From a virus: a DNA stretch of 64,000 bases. The stretch covers positions 1 to 64,000 of the IMG/VR virus record IMGVR_UViG_3300022413_000008. The stretch is one strand, 5' to 3'. This document shows, piece after piece, positions 48,343 to 57,013 of the stretch. A program made the translations under genes and the position numbers. The notes under the pieces are model-generated. The model ran no database searches. It saw only the letters and a program-made list of their open reading frames with translations, and was not told the DNA's origin. Positions within the stretch are counted from its first letter, which is position 1; the number at the start of each line of letters is the position of its first letter.

Positions 48343-49905
48343 CTACCGAGGGAATAGTTGCTTTACCAGCGTTTGGCTCCATGCCTCTGACCGAGCAGGA
48401 GCCTTCTCTGGGCTAGAGTCTACTTTGGGACCACTGGTAGCGCTGGGAGATGCATGTCTCTTTGCTTTGGACGCGGACGCATTGCCGTTCGCGCTTCCAG
48501 GCGGTGGTGACAAAATTGCGTCCTCTGTCAGATCAATACCTTGCGCCTTAGCAAGCTTTATCAACTCCTTAGCCTTGTTTTTCGCCAGCGTTTGAGCCAA
48601 TGTTACAGCTTCATTCTTGATAGCTCCTATCATTTCCGGTTGGCCGATTGTCCAATACCGACTTAGGTGCGACGGATTTGACTTCGCTATTTGCGCGTAT
48701 TGCTCTGTCGTTAGAAACTGTTTCCCATCTTTCAACTGCTTCGCGGTCGGCAATTTGGCGACAGCACTGTTCAATGCTAACTCGATGTCGGCCAGAACTT
48801 GGTGTACCGGGTCTTTGGGATTGAACTTTGTCGCACCGCTGTAAATCTCAACGACTGCACTCACGTGCTTTTCGAGCTCGCCAGCAACTTCTGCTGCCAC
48901 TTGTTGCCGCAATGTTCCGTCAGCCAGCTTGGATCTCCCGGAAGGAGTTGATAGATCAACGTCACCTTCGATGGGGAAACCCTCCGTTAATCCCTTGAGC
49001 GCATCACGCGATTCCCGGGCTGCAGCCTCCCTAGCATCTCGCTGACGTAATTGCTGTTCGATTTGCGTCAGCTTAGCGGCCGCATCGGTATCTACTGGCT
49101 TTTGACTCAGCCCATCGCGGGCCTCAGCATAATCATCGTCATCGTAAGCCACTTCAACAGATGCCAAAAAGGCCTCATGCTCCTCGTCACGCCAATTGAA
49201 AGCCTTATCCCGATTCTCCTTCTTCCACTCCCTTTTGTAATCCTGCTTTTGGGTGAGCTCTTCCTCGAATTGCTTTGCAAGATCGGAGTATTCACTTGGC
49301 CATTTCTTCCCCATCTCCTTGAGGATCTTGTAAGTGCGTTCCGCCTTGCGATTCCCCTCAATAATTGTCGGCACTGCGGCTTTAGCTGCGGAGTCTTCTA
49401 CCTTAGCGGGAACCGAAGCTTGAGCGGCGGCAGTCGCAGCATCTGTAGCGATTCGAGTTACATCCGACAGGGTGATCTTAGGTTCGTCGCCGTCATCATC
49501 TGGACCCGCATCGGCTTTCTGATCTACTTCCGGGTCTGGCTCCTTGACTGGATCCTTCGGTTCCGGCTCTTGCGCATCCTTCTTCCCTTGATCGTTCGCA
49601 TCGCCTTCCTTTCGGGAGCCGAAAAGCTTCTGCCTCAAGATCTCTGCCGGACTCGGGCCTTGCTTCTTGTCGTCATCGTCAGACTTGGCGGGCGGGCCTT
49701 GCTGCGTTCGGGGGGTGCGTTGTACCCCCATCTGATCTGTTGAGTCTTCCCCAAGAGGTCTTGTCTGGACTTGTTGTGTCTGTTCCTTGTTCGGCGATCT
49801 GGTTCCTTGCTGGATTCGTTGCTGGCGAATCCGATCCAGCGTTGTCTCCGCTCCAGCCACGTTTCGGCCGCTTTCTTGAATGGTGTCCTGATTATCGTCG
49901 GGCAT
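48343..49905 (-). CDS. Scaffolding-like protein, 520 aa
   Basis: Highly charged with low hydrophobicity: an acidic, Pro/Lys/Asp-rich first 170 residues, long helical segments (QIEQQLRQRDAREAAARESR), and a basic end (KAKRHASPSATSG). Just upstream of the capsid gene, the usual place for a scaffold that guides head assembly and leaves before DNA packaging. A protease domain was not seen. Confidence 0.7.
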   Translation of the reverse strand: MPDDNQDTIQESGRNVAGAETTLDRIRQQRIQQGTRSPNKEQTQQVQTRPLGEDSTDQMGVQRTPRTQQGPPAKSDDDDKKQGPSPAEILRQKLFGSRKEGDANDQGKKDAQEPEPKDPVKEPDPEVDQKADAGPDDDGDEPKITLSDVTRIATDAATAAAQASVPAKVEDSAAKAAVPTIIEGNRKAERTYKILKEMGKKWPSEYSDLAKQFEEELTQKQDYKREWKKENRDKAFNWRDEEHEAFLASVEVAYDDDDYAEARDGLSQKPVDTDAAAKLTQIEQQLRQRDAREAAARESRDALKGLTEGFPIEGDVDLSTPSGRSKLADGTLRQQVAAEVAGELEKHVSAVVEIYSGATKFNPKDPVHQVLADIELALNSAVAKLPTAKQLKDGKQFLTTEQYAQIAKSNPSHLSRYWTIGQPEMIGAIKNEAVTLAQTLAKNKAKELIKLAKAQGIDLTEDAILSPPPGSANGNASASKAKRHASPSATSGPKVDSSPEKAPARSEAWSQTLVKQLFPR

Positions 49906-49913
49906 ATCCTATC

Positions 49914-50210
49914 CTATTGGTTCTGTGACGACTCTAGGATTTCGCTACGAATCTGCAACAGTTTATTTTTCGTAACCTCATATTGAGCCGCGTTCTCGAT
50001 GGCTGCATTCAAGCCCTGCATTTCCAACGCATTACCACATGGCATTTCGGTTGCGGCCTCAATTAAGAGATCGGCCACGATCTGGGCTTGAGTGTCCCTG
50101 TAGGAGACGAGCAGATCTATGAGTCGTTCAAACGCTTCCGAGTGAGCGAGCTCTCTCAGTTTGCGGCGATCCGCTTGAGGGAATTGATCCCAAATTATTG
50201 CGTCCAGCAC
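49914..50210 (-). CDS. Small head protein, 98 aa
   Basis: Helical (RRKLRELAHSEAFERLIDLL). Its first 83 bases overlap the portal gene end in another frame. Small proteins between portal and scaffold are often head completion or portal-binding; nothing more specific is visible. Confidence 0.6.
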   Translation of the reverse strand: MLDAIIWDQFPQADRRKLRELAHSEAFERLIDLLVSYRDTQAQIVADLLIEAATEMPCGNALEMQGLNAAIENAAQYEVTKNKLLQIRSEILESSQNQ

Positions 50211-52497
50211 TTCTTACCACCTGTTCTAATTGTTGTGAGATTTCGACCAATGCACTTTGCAGCTGAGGTATTGCTTCTGCCTGTGACGCGACAGCCTCCG
50301 CGACTGGAGTCACTGTCTCCTCGATTAGTTGGCCAGCATCCTGAGCCGCAGCTTCCCGGATCTGTGTTGCCAGTTCCGTTAATTGTGTCCTGAAATTTTC
50401 GCCAGTCTCTTCGCCGCCTTCGCCGCGTTCCAATTGTTGAACCCTGTCCACGTTGGCAACCCTCAGTTGGAAATCGCGTGGCAATCCCGCTATTCTGATG
50501 ATGAGATTAGTCAGATCAATCGCTTGCTCAGCACCGACAGCGGCCGCCGTAATTGGGTTGCTCATCAGATTGATCAAGACCTGACTCATTGAGATCGCGA
50601 TCTCCGCATTGGACGATCGATCGTCAGCATCCCGGGTCGAAGCAAACCCTTCAACCAATAGTGCATCCTTCTTCCCAAAGACTTCGGCTTTGTCGGAATC
50701 ATTCTGGGACGGTCGAGTAACCTGGAAGCCGGCTTCCTGCAGCGCCTCGGCTGTCACCGGATGCACGGTGGCAATCTGCGAATAAATCTCCTCCTCACCG
50801 TATGCCATCAAGGCCGCATAAAGCTGACGCTTCCACGCAGCTATCCCGTCATCGGTAAAACCAGCTGTCAGAGCTACACGGTTTGACACGTTGTTCCCAA
50901 TCGTTCGCACCTCCTCGGCCGTTTGCTCATGAGCTGCCACTGCCCCAACCTCCTGAGCTGAGAAGACAAGGACACGCTCAACCATATCCAGGAGGGTTCG
51001 AAAGGCCCCGAGGAGAGAGACTGTGTCGAACATCGGAAACTTCACGGTATGAAAGGCCTCTCGAACATCCTGTTGCGCCATCCGGTGCTTGCGGCCGGAA
51101 AAAGGGATAAATGGAATGGATCGATACCATTTTTCCCCTAAGTTCCTAAGCTCGTCAAGGTGCTCCTGAGCAACCAGATCCGAATTCACAAACACAGCCT
51201 GAGCAAGATTCTTTTTCGCGGCCAAAATGTGCTGACTCAGAAGGTTGGACATGTGATCTTGGAACGGGAGCAATTCGAGCGATAGGCTCGCAACGTTCTT
51301 CCTCTCCTCGTGAGCATCATACCCCATGTAAATTGCTGGCGTGTAGAGGATCGGTGCCACATAGACCGGAGTATCATCGTTCGCCAAAACGAATCTCATC
51401 CAAATGGGCGCATCATAGGTACCGAGGCCCCATTTGCTCGGGGTCAGTTTCATGTAATGCTCCGTCAAGACTACGCCTTGATCCCTGTCCTCTGTAGTCG
51501 AGAACCCGATCCGAGTCTCTCGATCCTTTGGTCCAGCGCCGCTACGAGCTGCGATTCCCTCTTCGCAAGTCGGCAACTGAATCGTGCAGGGACACAGTTG
51601 CCTGATAAGGATGTCGCCTTTCGGCAGAATGTCTCCCGTGTTACGAGAAATCATGTCCTTATTGAAGAACGCTTCATTGTCGTCAATCTCCGAGAACCGG
51701 ACGACCCTCCAGTATCCTAAGAATTCAACCCCGCTGTCCGTATTGATAGTCCCTAGCCGATACCTGTCATCCCAAAACGTTCTCGACGGATGCGGAATGT
51801 TGTAACGAAGCCCTTCCTTGATAAGCCTATCCTCTGGCTCGTCCCCATCACCAATCTCTTTGACATTTTGTGTGAACCATTCCTCGGCCGGAAACGCAAG
51901 CATCGTTCCGTAATGGAGCTGATGGAAGATCATCTGACGAAGCGTTTCACGGTATCCTAGCTGATCCGACATGAACCGTATCCGGTCGGTAATAATCTCG
52001 GTGCGAATCCGATCGCGACGAGTCGACTTCGCTGGCTCGTACTTGAGTAATGGGTGAAGGTCCCGGTCATTGAACAGTTTGCTCCACCGAATATTCAGAT
52101 AGGCACGCACCAGGGGAATTATGATTTCGTTGAAGGTAGGCAAATCAAGCTCGGCCTCTGCTTTCTCCTCTCCCTTGCGTGAGGTCAAGTTGGTGGTCGG
52201 TCCCCTTTCTTGCAATATCTGGAGGGCTTCCTTACTCTTGTTCGCCGCCAAACTCCGAAGCGCCCCATGCATTAACGTAGGAGTCACCTGGTGATCAGGC
52301 GCGTCATACGCCAAGTCGAGCGCCCAATGATGCCTCCAGTTGCCAAGGTTTTCCTGCCGGCCATCTCGGCTTCGAGAGCACAACATATCGACAAGCTTCT
52401 TGATATCTCCCGAAAATAATTTCTTCCTCGCATCGAACTTCAGCCGGAGCTGTTCCGGTAGAAGCCCGAATTTTTCAAGCTGGCTAAACGTAATCAT
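50128..52497 (-). CDS. Portal protein, 789 aa
   Basis: Large podovirus-type portal: a long N-terminal helical part, a strand-rich clip region with GVVLTEHYMKLTPSKWGLGT, then VPVYV-like segments, stem helices around LGAFRTLLDMVERVLVFSAQE and a C-terminal coiled coil rich in Gln/Glu. Position beside terminase and scaffold supports it. Forms the dodecameric DNA gate of the head. Confidence 0.75.
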   Translation of the reverse strand: MITFSQLEKFGLLPEQLRLKFDARKKLFSGDIKKLVDMLCSRSRDGRQENLGNWRHHWALDLAYDAPDHQVTPTLMHGALRSLAANKSKEALQILQERGPTTNLTSRKGEEKAEAELDLPTFNEIIIPLVRAYLNIRWSKLFNDRDLHPLLKYEPAKSTRRDRIRTEIITDRIRFMSDQLGYRETLRQMIFHQLHYGTMLAFPAEEWFTQNVKEIGDGDEPEDRLIKEGLRYNIPHPSRTFWDDRYRLGTINTDSGVEFLGYWRVVRFSEIDDNEAFFNKDMISRNTGDILPKGDILIRQLCPCTIQLPTCEEGIAARSGAGPKDRETRIGFSTTEDRDQGVVLTEHYMKLTPSKWGLGTYDAPIWMRFVLANDDTPVYVAPILYTPAIYMGYDAHEERKNVASLSLELLPFQDHMSNLLSQHILAAKKNLAQAVFVNSDLVAQEHLDELRNLGEKWYRSIPFIPFSGRKHRMAQQDVREAFHTVKFPMFDTVSLLGAFRTLLDMVERVLVFSAQEVGAVAAHEQTAEEVRTIGNNVSNRVALTAGFTDDGIAAWKRQLYAALMAYGEEEIYSQIATVHPVTAEALQEAGFQVTRPSQNDSDKAEVFGKKDALLVEGFASTRDADDRSSNAEIAISMSQVLINLMSNPITAAAVGAEQAIDLTNLIIRIAGLPRDFQLRVANVDRVQQLERGEGGEETGENFRTQLTELATQIREAAAQDAGQLIEETVTPVAEAVASQAEAIPQLQSALVEISQQLEQVVRSAGRNNLGSIPSSGSPQTERARSLGSV

Positions 52498-52781
52498 ACT
52501 ATTTGAGCGCTCTTGCTCGTAATCTTGTTAAGTGCCCTTTGCACGTTGATGTCAGCGGGGGAAGAAAGAACCACTCTCAGAACCACCCTAGGAGTCATCT
52601 CAATATCGTAGGCCTCCACTGTAGGAGCTCGTTGATCAATCACCCTCTGAAACGATTTTGGAGTAGCTTGCTCCAGTTGTAAATTTCTTGCCGTAATGGC
52701 CAAGTTGACCGACCCGTCTGCATTCGTGCTCAGGAGAATCTTCAAGTCCTCCTGGCTCAAACTATTGTCCCGTCGCGCCAT
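52494..52781 (-). CDS. Small hypothetical protein, 95 aa
   Basis: Start at 52781, preceded by AGAGGAT; the longer frame from 52847 would enter the divergent terminase gene. Contains DLKILLSTNADGSVNLAITA and a strand-rich end. First gene of the - strand late operon and coupled to the portal; only 50 bases separate it from the terminase start. Confidence 0.6.
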   Translation of the reverse strand: MARRDNSLSQEDLKILLSTNADGSVNLAITARNLQLEQATPKSFQRVIDQRAPTVEAYDIEMTPRVVLRVVLSSPADINVQRALNKITSKSAQIV

Positions 52782-52831
52782 GTGATCAATATCCTCTTGA
52801 GGAAGGTTCGTGGCAAGGGGATAATGGGTAC

Positions 52832-54367
52832 ATGCCAAAGGACGCAAATGGTGTGTGGTATCCGGATCTCTGCGGGAAACAACTCGAAGTCTTCAACTGC
52901 ACGTCTCGATACACACTCGTAGATGGACCAAAGAAGAGCGGGAAATCCATCGCCAATCTCCACCGTGTGGCCAGACACCTGTGGGAAATCCCCGGGCGTA
53001 TCGGGGTCTTTACCAAGACGTTGAGGAACGCAAAGTCGGGTGGAGTTTGGAACGACCTGGTCGACATTATCCTGCCTGAATGGTTCGAAGCGGACATCGG
53101 GATGGAGTTTACAACTCGCAAAGCCGATGGAACCTATGGCCCCAAACAGGACGCAAACACTCGGATGCAGTATTTCAAAGTCCGAAATGCTCACGGTACC
53201 GAATCCGAAGTCCAGCTCCATTCCATCGACAACGAACGTGAAGTCGAATCCATTGCCAAAGGCACGCGATTCAGCATGTTCTACTTCGCCGAACTTTCAA
53301 ATTTCAAAGATCGCCTCGTATTCGACATCACGTCTGACCAGCTCAGGATGCAGAACATTGCATTCGAAGATCACATGTGGCTGGCGGATACTAACCCTTC
53401 CGACGATGGGCCAGACTCGTGGATCTACAAGCTCTGGTACGACTTGCTCGAGATGGAGGACTGTCCGCAACCGACACTTCAAAAACACCTGCGACGGATC
53501 CAGATCATGATCGAAGACAATCCGTTCCTGTCTCCAGACGAGGTCGCAGACCTCAAGGAACGCTTCGCCCATGACCCTGACCTAGAAGCCAGATACATCC
53601 ACGGCAGATGGGTGCATGCAGTGAAGGGAGCCATCTTTCAAGACCAATTCCGGCCAGCTGTACACGTGCTTGGAGACATTGATCCTCTAGATGAGAAAGA
53701 ATGGGAGATCTTGCTGCCTTCGAATCATTGCTCTCAACTACTCTCAGGATGGGATTTGGGGGATCGGTTTCATTCCTCGCACATTGCGGAGAAAGTCACA
53801 ACCGCTAAGGGGCAAACCTTCCTGGTGCTGGACGAACATTGCATGCTCGACCCAGAGAAACGCGTTTCGTTACGTGACTTCACTGAGGAGTTTATCTCTC
53901 TCTACGAGCTATGGGAAAAGCGGGCTCTCAATGAACGCGTCGGGCCAGACGGGAAACCTCTAACCTCTTTGCCATGGACTCACTGGGCGGACTCTCAAGC
54001 AATTACCTCCTACCGGGCCGGCGCTGATAATTACGATGCGAATTTGGTCTATCAATTTTCTGAAGGCCGCATCGCATTCAACGCTGCACCCAAATTCCCG
54101 GGGTCGATTCAGGCACGGATACGCCTTGTGAAAAACCTTCTGTTTGAGCAGCGCTTATTCATCTCTGCCAAGTGCATCCACACCATTCAAATGTTCAAGT
54201 CCCTCAAGGCAGGAAAGGGCGCCAAAGCGATAGCACCATCCAAACACAGGCATGTATTCGATAGCCTTTCTTACCTGGTCGGATCCGAGGAACCGTGGGG
54301 ATTGCTGGAGGACGTTGAAGGAGCTGCTCGCGCAAACAAAGAGCCGGCCATAGTCATGATGACATAG
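52832..54367 (+). CDS. terL: Terminase large subunit, 511 aa
   Basis: Packaging motor. ATPase: Walker A variant GPKKSGKS (32-39), Walker B FSMFYFAE with catalytic Glu154, coupling-type ADTNPS near 185. Nuclease domain begins near GWDLGD (Asp308, Asp311) with HWADS later. On the + strand, opposite to portal, scaffold and capsid, which is unusual. AAGGGG precedes the start. The small subunit was not identified with confidence. Confidence 0.88.
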   Translation: MPKDANGVWYPDLCGKQLEVFNCTSRYTLVDGPKKSGKSIANLHRVARHLWEIPGRIGVFTKTLRNAKSGGVWNDLVDIILPEWFEADIGMEFTTRKADGTYGPKQDANTRMQYFKVRNAHGTESEVQLHSIDNEREVESIAKGTRFSMFYFAELSNFKDRLVFDITSDQLRMQNIAFEDHMWLADTNPSDDGPDSWIYKLWYDLLEMEDCPQPTLQKHLRRIQIMIEDNPFLSPDEVADLKERFAHDPDLEARYIHGRWVHAVKGAIFQDQFRPAVHVLGDIDPLDEKEWEILLPSNHCSQLLSGWDLGDRFHSSHIAEKVTTAKGQTFLVLDEHCMLDPEKRVSLRDFTEEFISLYELWEKRALNERVGPDGKPLTSLPWTHWADSQAITSYRAGADNYDANLVYQFSEGRIAFNAAPKFPGSIQARIRLVKNLLFEQRLFISAKCIHTIQMFKSLKAGKGAKAIAPSKHRHVFDSLSYLVGSEEPWGLLEDVEGAARANKEPAIVMMT

Positions 54368-54424
54368 CCGGCCCATTCTCCTCTTAGAGCTAACCTTAAC
54401 TCCTCCTCGGTATCCCGCTCGGTG

Positions 54425-54448
54425 GGAAGCCTCCCGGCTACTTAGCCG
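54425..54448. other. Hairpins between convergent transcription units
   Basis: GGGA-AGCC-TCCC followed at once by CGGCT-ACTT-AGCCG (54435-54448). No clear T-run on either strand. It lies between the terminase end (+) and the lysis-type genes (-), where a bidirectional terminator would be expected. Confidence 0.4.
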
Positions 54449-54457
54449 AAGGAGAAA

Positions 54458-54664
54458 TCATGTGGGCTTGTGCCCATTATCTTGGGCTTTGTCCATAGAC
54501 CTGCTTTGGGTGTAGAGGGCAAGCACCGCAACAACTAGCGTGGTGAAAACCGATGAGTCCAGCTTTTCAACCCAAGTCAAATGCCACGCCGAACCAACGA
54601 CAGACAGGGAAATGAAGAAGCGGGTCCACTTCAGGGTCAGCGCAGGTTTGATAGGATCAATCAC
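54458..54664 (-). CDS. Small two-span membrane protein, holin candidate, 68 aa
   Basis: GTG start in a GTGA overlap. Two hydrophobic segments (FFISLSVVGSAWHLTW at about 17-31 and VFTTLVVAVLALYT at about 39-52) and a charged, soluble tail, the layout of class II holins. Near a lipoprotein that may be a spanin. No endolysin was found nearby, so the lysis role is inferred. Confidence 0.5.
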   Translation of the reverse strand: MIDPIKPALTLKWTRFFISLSVVGSAWHLTWVEKLDSSVFTTLVVAVLALYTQSRSMDKAQDNGHKPT

Positions 54665-54855
54665 TGCGTTCCGGCCTTTTTTGCCCGCGCCTCCGCAAGG
54701 TAATCGTCGTAACCCGTTTTGGCGGTCTTGAACCAATCGTCCATTTGTGTGTCCGTCACGTTGTCTGACCGGAAAAGGGTAAACATTTTTTGCGCCGCAG
54801 GCAGGCCAAACTTGAGAGCGAGCTGCGCAATGGTCATGATCATTTGTGGGGTCAT
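54661..54855 (-). CDS. Small amphipathic protein, 64 aa
   Basis: Starts TPQMIMTIAQLALKFGLPAA, a moderately hydrophobic helix, then a charged helix (DDWFKTAKTGYDDYLAEARA). Coupled to neighbours on both sides. Possibly a membrane-associated lysis or assembly factor; not recognised. Confidence 0.55.
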   Translation of the reverse strand: MTPQMIMTIAQLALKFGLPAAQKMFTLFRSDNVTDTQMDDWFKTAKTGYDDYLAEARAKKAGTQ

Positions 54856-55265
54856 AATACTGTGATGATCGTGTTAATGATAGCGAGAATTGCACCTGAA
54901 GATTCAGAAAGGGTTAACAGAGCTCGATCGAGTGAATCCTTGTCTCCACCCCCAGAGTCACGCGCCGTCTTGTAGATGAGCCACGATGCCTCGGCTGCTT
55001 GCATTGCTGACTGATAGTCCGTATAGGCCGACTTGACATTTACCTCGGAAGCATGGAGCTCTGAAAGGAGCTCGGCCGACTTCATAAAGTCACCCTCAGA
55101 CGCAAGTCTGTCCACCTCCGCTTCCACCGAGACGTAATACTCCGCCCAGGCCTGCATGGCCGTATCGACCGTTTCGACTGTCGCACCGATTGTTTTCTTC
55201 GCGCTCTGCTCGAACGTCGCACAGCCACCAAGGCTAGCTACGACCAATATCCATAAGAATCTCAT
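54852..55265 (-). CDS. Lipoprotein, possible unimolecular spanin, 137 aa
   Basis: The ATG at 55265 gives MRFLWILVVASLGGC, a lipoprotein signal with lipobox Cys15. The centre is helical and charged. The last 15 or so residues (SGAILAIINTIITVL) are hydrophobic. Outer-membrane lipid at one end and a membrane segment at the other is the layout of u-spanins such as T1 gp11. The C-terminal segment is short, so a plain lipoprotein remains possible. Confidence 0.55.
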   Translation of the reverse strand: MRFLWILVVASLGGCATFEQSAKKTIGATVETVDTAMQAWAEYYVSVEAEVDRLASEGDFMKSAELLSELHASEVNVKSAYTDYQSAMQAAEASWLIYKTARDSGGGDKDSLDRALLTLSESSGAILAIINTIITVL

Positions 55266-55272
55266 GACAACC

Positions 55273-55812
55273 TTAGCAGATGCAGTAACGGCCGACCTGT
55301 ACCAATCCAACGGCAACTTGGAGTGCCCCCTGCCCTGGCGCACGAAACCCAACGGAGATCTTCTCTCCGATGTCGGCAGGCTTTACCAAATAATGTTCGG
55401 CGACAGGCGCAAAATTGCCGCTGCCCTGCGCGATTGGGTGGACAGTAGTCTGGCAAACGATGTCGTCCACATAGAAGTCGATCAGGATCTTGCTGGCTCC
55501 AAAGCCATCCTTGCGGCTGCCAACAGACAGCGTAGCAAGGTAGAGGTCCGTGTCTGCTGGGATCGTTTCGAGCTCTTGTTTCAACCCGTCCGTTTGCCCT
55601 GCGTAAGCAACATTCGGAGGGGTCGGGACTTGCCCTGAGTTGAAATAGATGGGGTTCGATGGGTTCCAGATGCCGCACGTAAACGAGAATGCAAGCTTCC
55701 ACAAGGTGTCCGCCTCGAATTCAGCTTGGCTCGGGGAGTTGCCAGTTCGGAAACCATTGGGCGGCAACGTGATGTTATTGAAGTTAGCGTTTAGAACCGT
55801 TACATTGTCCAT
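55273..55812 (-). CDS. Structural hypothetical protein, 179 aa
   Basis: Strand-rich (LYLATLSVGSRKDGFGASKI and ILIDFYVDDIVCQTTVH) with few charged helices, typical of a beta-sandwich fibre or decoration domain. Just before the tail-fibre paralogues. Not recognised. Confidence 0.6.
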   Translation of the reverse strand: MDNVTVLNANFNNITLPPNGFRTGNSPSQAEFEADTLWKLAFSFTCGIWNPSNPIYFNSGQVPTPPNVAYAGQTDGLKQELETIPADTDLYLATLSVGSRKDGFGASKILIDFYVDDIVCQTTVHPIAQGSGNFAPVAEHYLVKPADIGEKISVGFRAPGQGALQVAVGLVQVGRYCIC

Positions 55813-55849
55813 ATTCGTTCAAAGTAGGTGTGTTCGTATTTCTGTCAAG

Positions 55850-56686
55850 CTAGAATGCTCCGTAAAAGCTATTCGTATCCGCCAGTCGTGCCGCTTCATC
55901 TGCCGCATCAATTGTGTCGATAACCTGGCATTCAGTGAAACGTCCGATTGATCCGGCTCCTAACAAATAGTTGGCACCTATCGTCACCCCAGCCAGACCA
56001 TTGGTTCCAGGGTTTCCACCCGTCACCTTCGCGTTGTCATCAACACGCAAAAATGAGCTAGCCCCATCAAATCCCGCCGAAATGATCGATGATGCACCGA
56101 TCGACATATCAGTATTGGCATTGGCTGACGCGCCTGCGTATTGATCGATGCGCGGGGAAACGCCTTGCGTCCAGATTAGCTGCCGATTCGTAGCGTCACG
56201 CCCATCAAGAATTCCTCTTGCCACTACCCATGTCGTATGTTCCCACACTAGCCACAGGGTATTGGGTTGGGCCAATGTGCCAGGAACGAACGCTGTTGAT
56301 TGAAGCGCTTTAGTACCCCCAAAAGAGCATGCCGGGTGACCCTCTGCGTTCGTGACTAAGACTCCTCCAGATACAATCAGTGGCTGCAACCCAGCAACCG
56401 ACTGTTCGAGATTGGCAGAGGACACAATCTGCCCGATAACCGTCACGACAAAGCCATCGTCAGTCGGGCCAGTCCCGACAAACGACAGGAGGTTGGCAGT
56501 GTCGAGTCTGCCGTTAAGCTGTGGAATATCCTGCTCCGCGTTATCAGAACTCCGCCGAACTCGGATCAGTGGACCTAGCGACAGTGGATTAAGCCGTCGC
56601 GCCACCGACCAAAGAGCGTAAGCATTCTCTGAATAATCAAAGGAATCTTGAGAATGCGCCCCTCCTCTTCGAATAATCCTTCTCAC
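55850..56686 (-). CDS. Tail/fibre protein, arabinofuranosidase-like beta domain, paralogue 1, 278 aa
   Basis: AYALWSVARRLNPLSLGPLI followed by RVRRSSDNAEQDI is the start motif of phage tail proteins related to the ArfB-type concanavalin-like domain. Shares length, the start MRRIIRRGG, IDQYAGASANANTDMSIGAS and the end NSFYGAF with the gene at 57014-57850, so they are duplicates. Likely binds or degrades host glycans. Confidence 0.75.
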   Translation of the reverse strand: MRRIIRRGGAHSQDSFDYSENAYALWSVARRLNPLSLGPLIRVRRSSDNAEQDIPQLNGRLDTANLLSFVGTGPTDDGFVVTVIGQIVSSANLEQSVAGLQPLIVSGGVLVTNAEGHPACSFGGTKALQSTAFVPGTLAQPNTLWLVWEHTTWVVARGILDGRDATNRQLIWTQGVSPRIDQYAGASANANTDMSIGASSIISAGFDGASSFLRVDDNAKVTGGNPGTNGLAGVTIGANYLLGAGSIGRFTECQVIDTIDAADEAARLADTNSFYGAF

Positions 56687-57012
56687 ACAGCAGTGTCAAT
56701 GTAGTTCCATGGAGGTACCGCTACTCGAGCCGCAGCCTCCGGCAGCATCGTGCCGGCAAAAACAAAATCCGGTATCCCAGGAGGTTTAGGCGGCCCTGCA
56801 GCCCATGCTGCTTCGACCGCCGCAAAGTCCGGAATGAATAAGCCACCGGGATTCGGGGAAGCTCCTCTCGTTGCTGGTTGGTATTTTCTCCGTGTAATTG
56901 TATCTGGATCCGCAATCGTTGCGGGAGTTTGAAGCTCCTGCATGAGCTGTTCCGATAACGCCTCAGCTGTCCCTGGAGGCCCTGGAGTAGGTAATACTGA
57001 TCCTGATGGCAT
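56683..57012 (-). CDS. Pro-rich hypothetical protein, 109 aa
   Basis: Pro/Ala-rich (SVLPTPGPPGTAEALSEQLM) with a central stretch ATRGASPNPGGLFIPDF. Between the two fibre paralogues and coupled to the second. May be a short connector or chaperone; not recognised. Confidence 0.6.
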   Translation of the reverse strand: MPSGSVLPTPGPPGTAEALSEQLMQELQTPATIADPDTITRRKYQPATRGASPNPGGLFIPDFAAVEAAWAAGPPKPPGIPDFVFAGTMLPEAAARVAVPPWNYIDTAV

Positions 57013-57013
57013 A

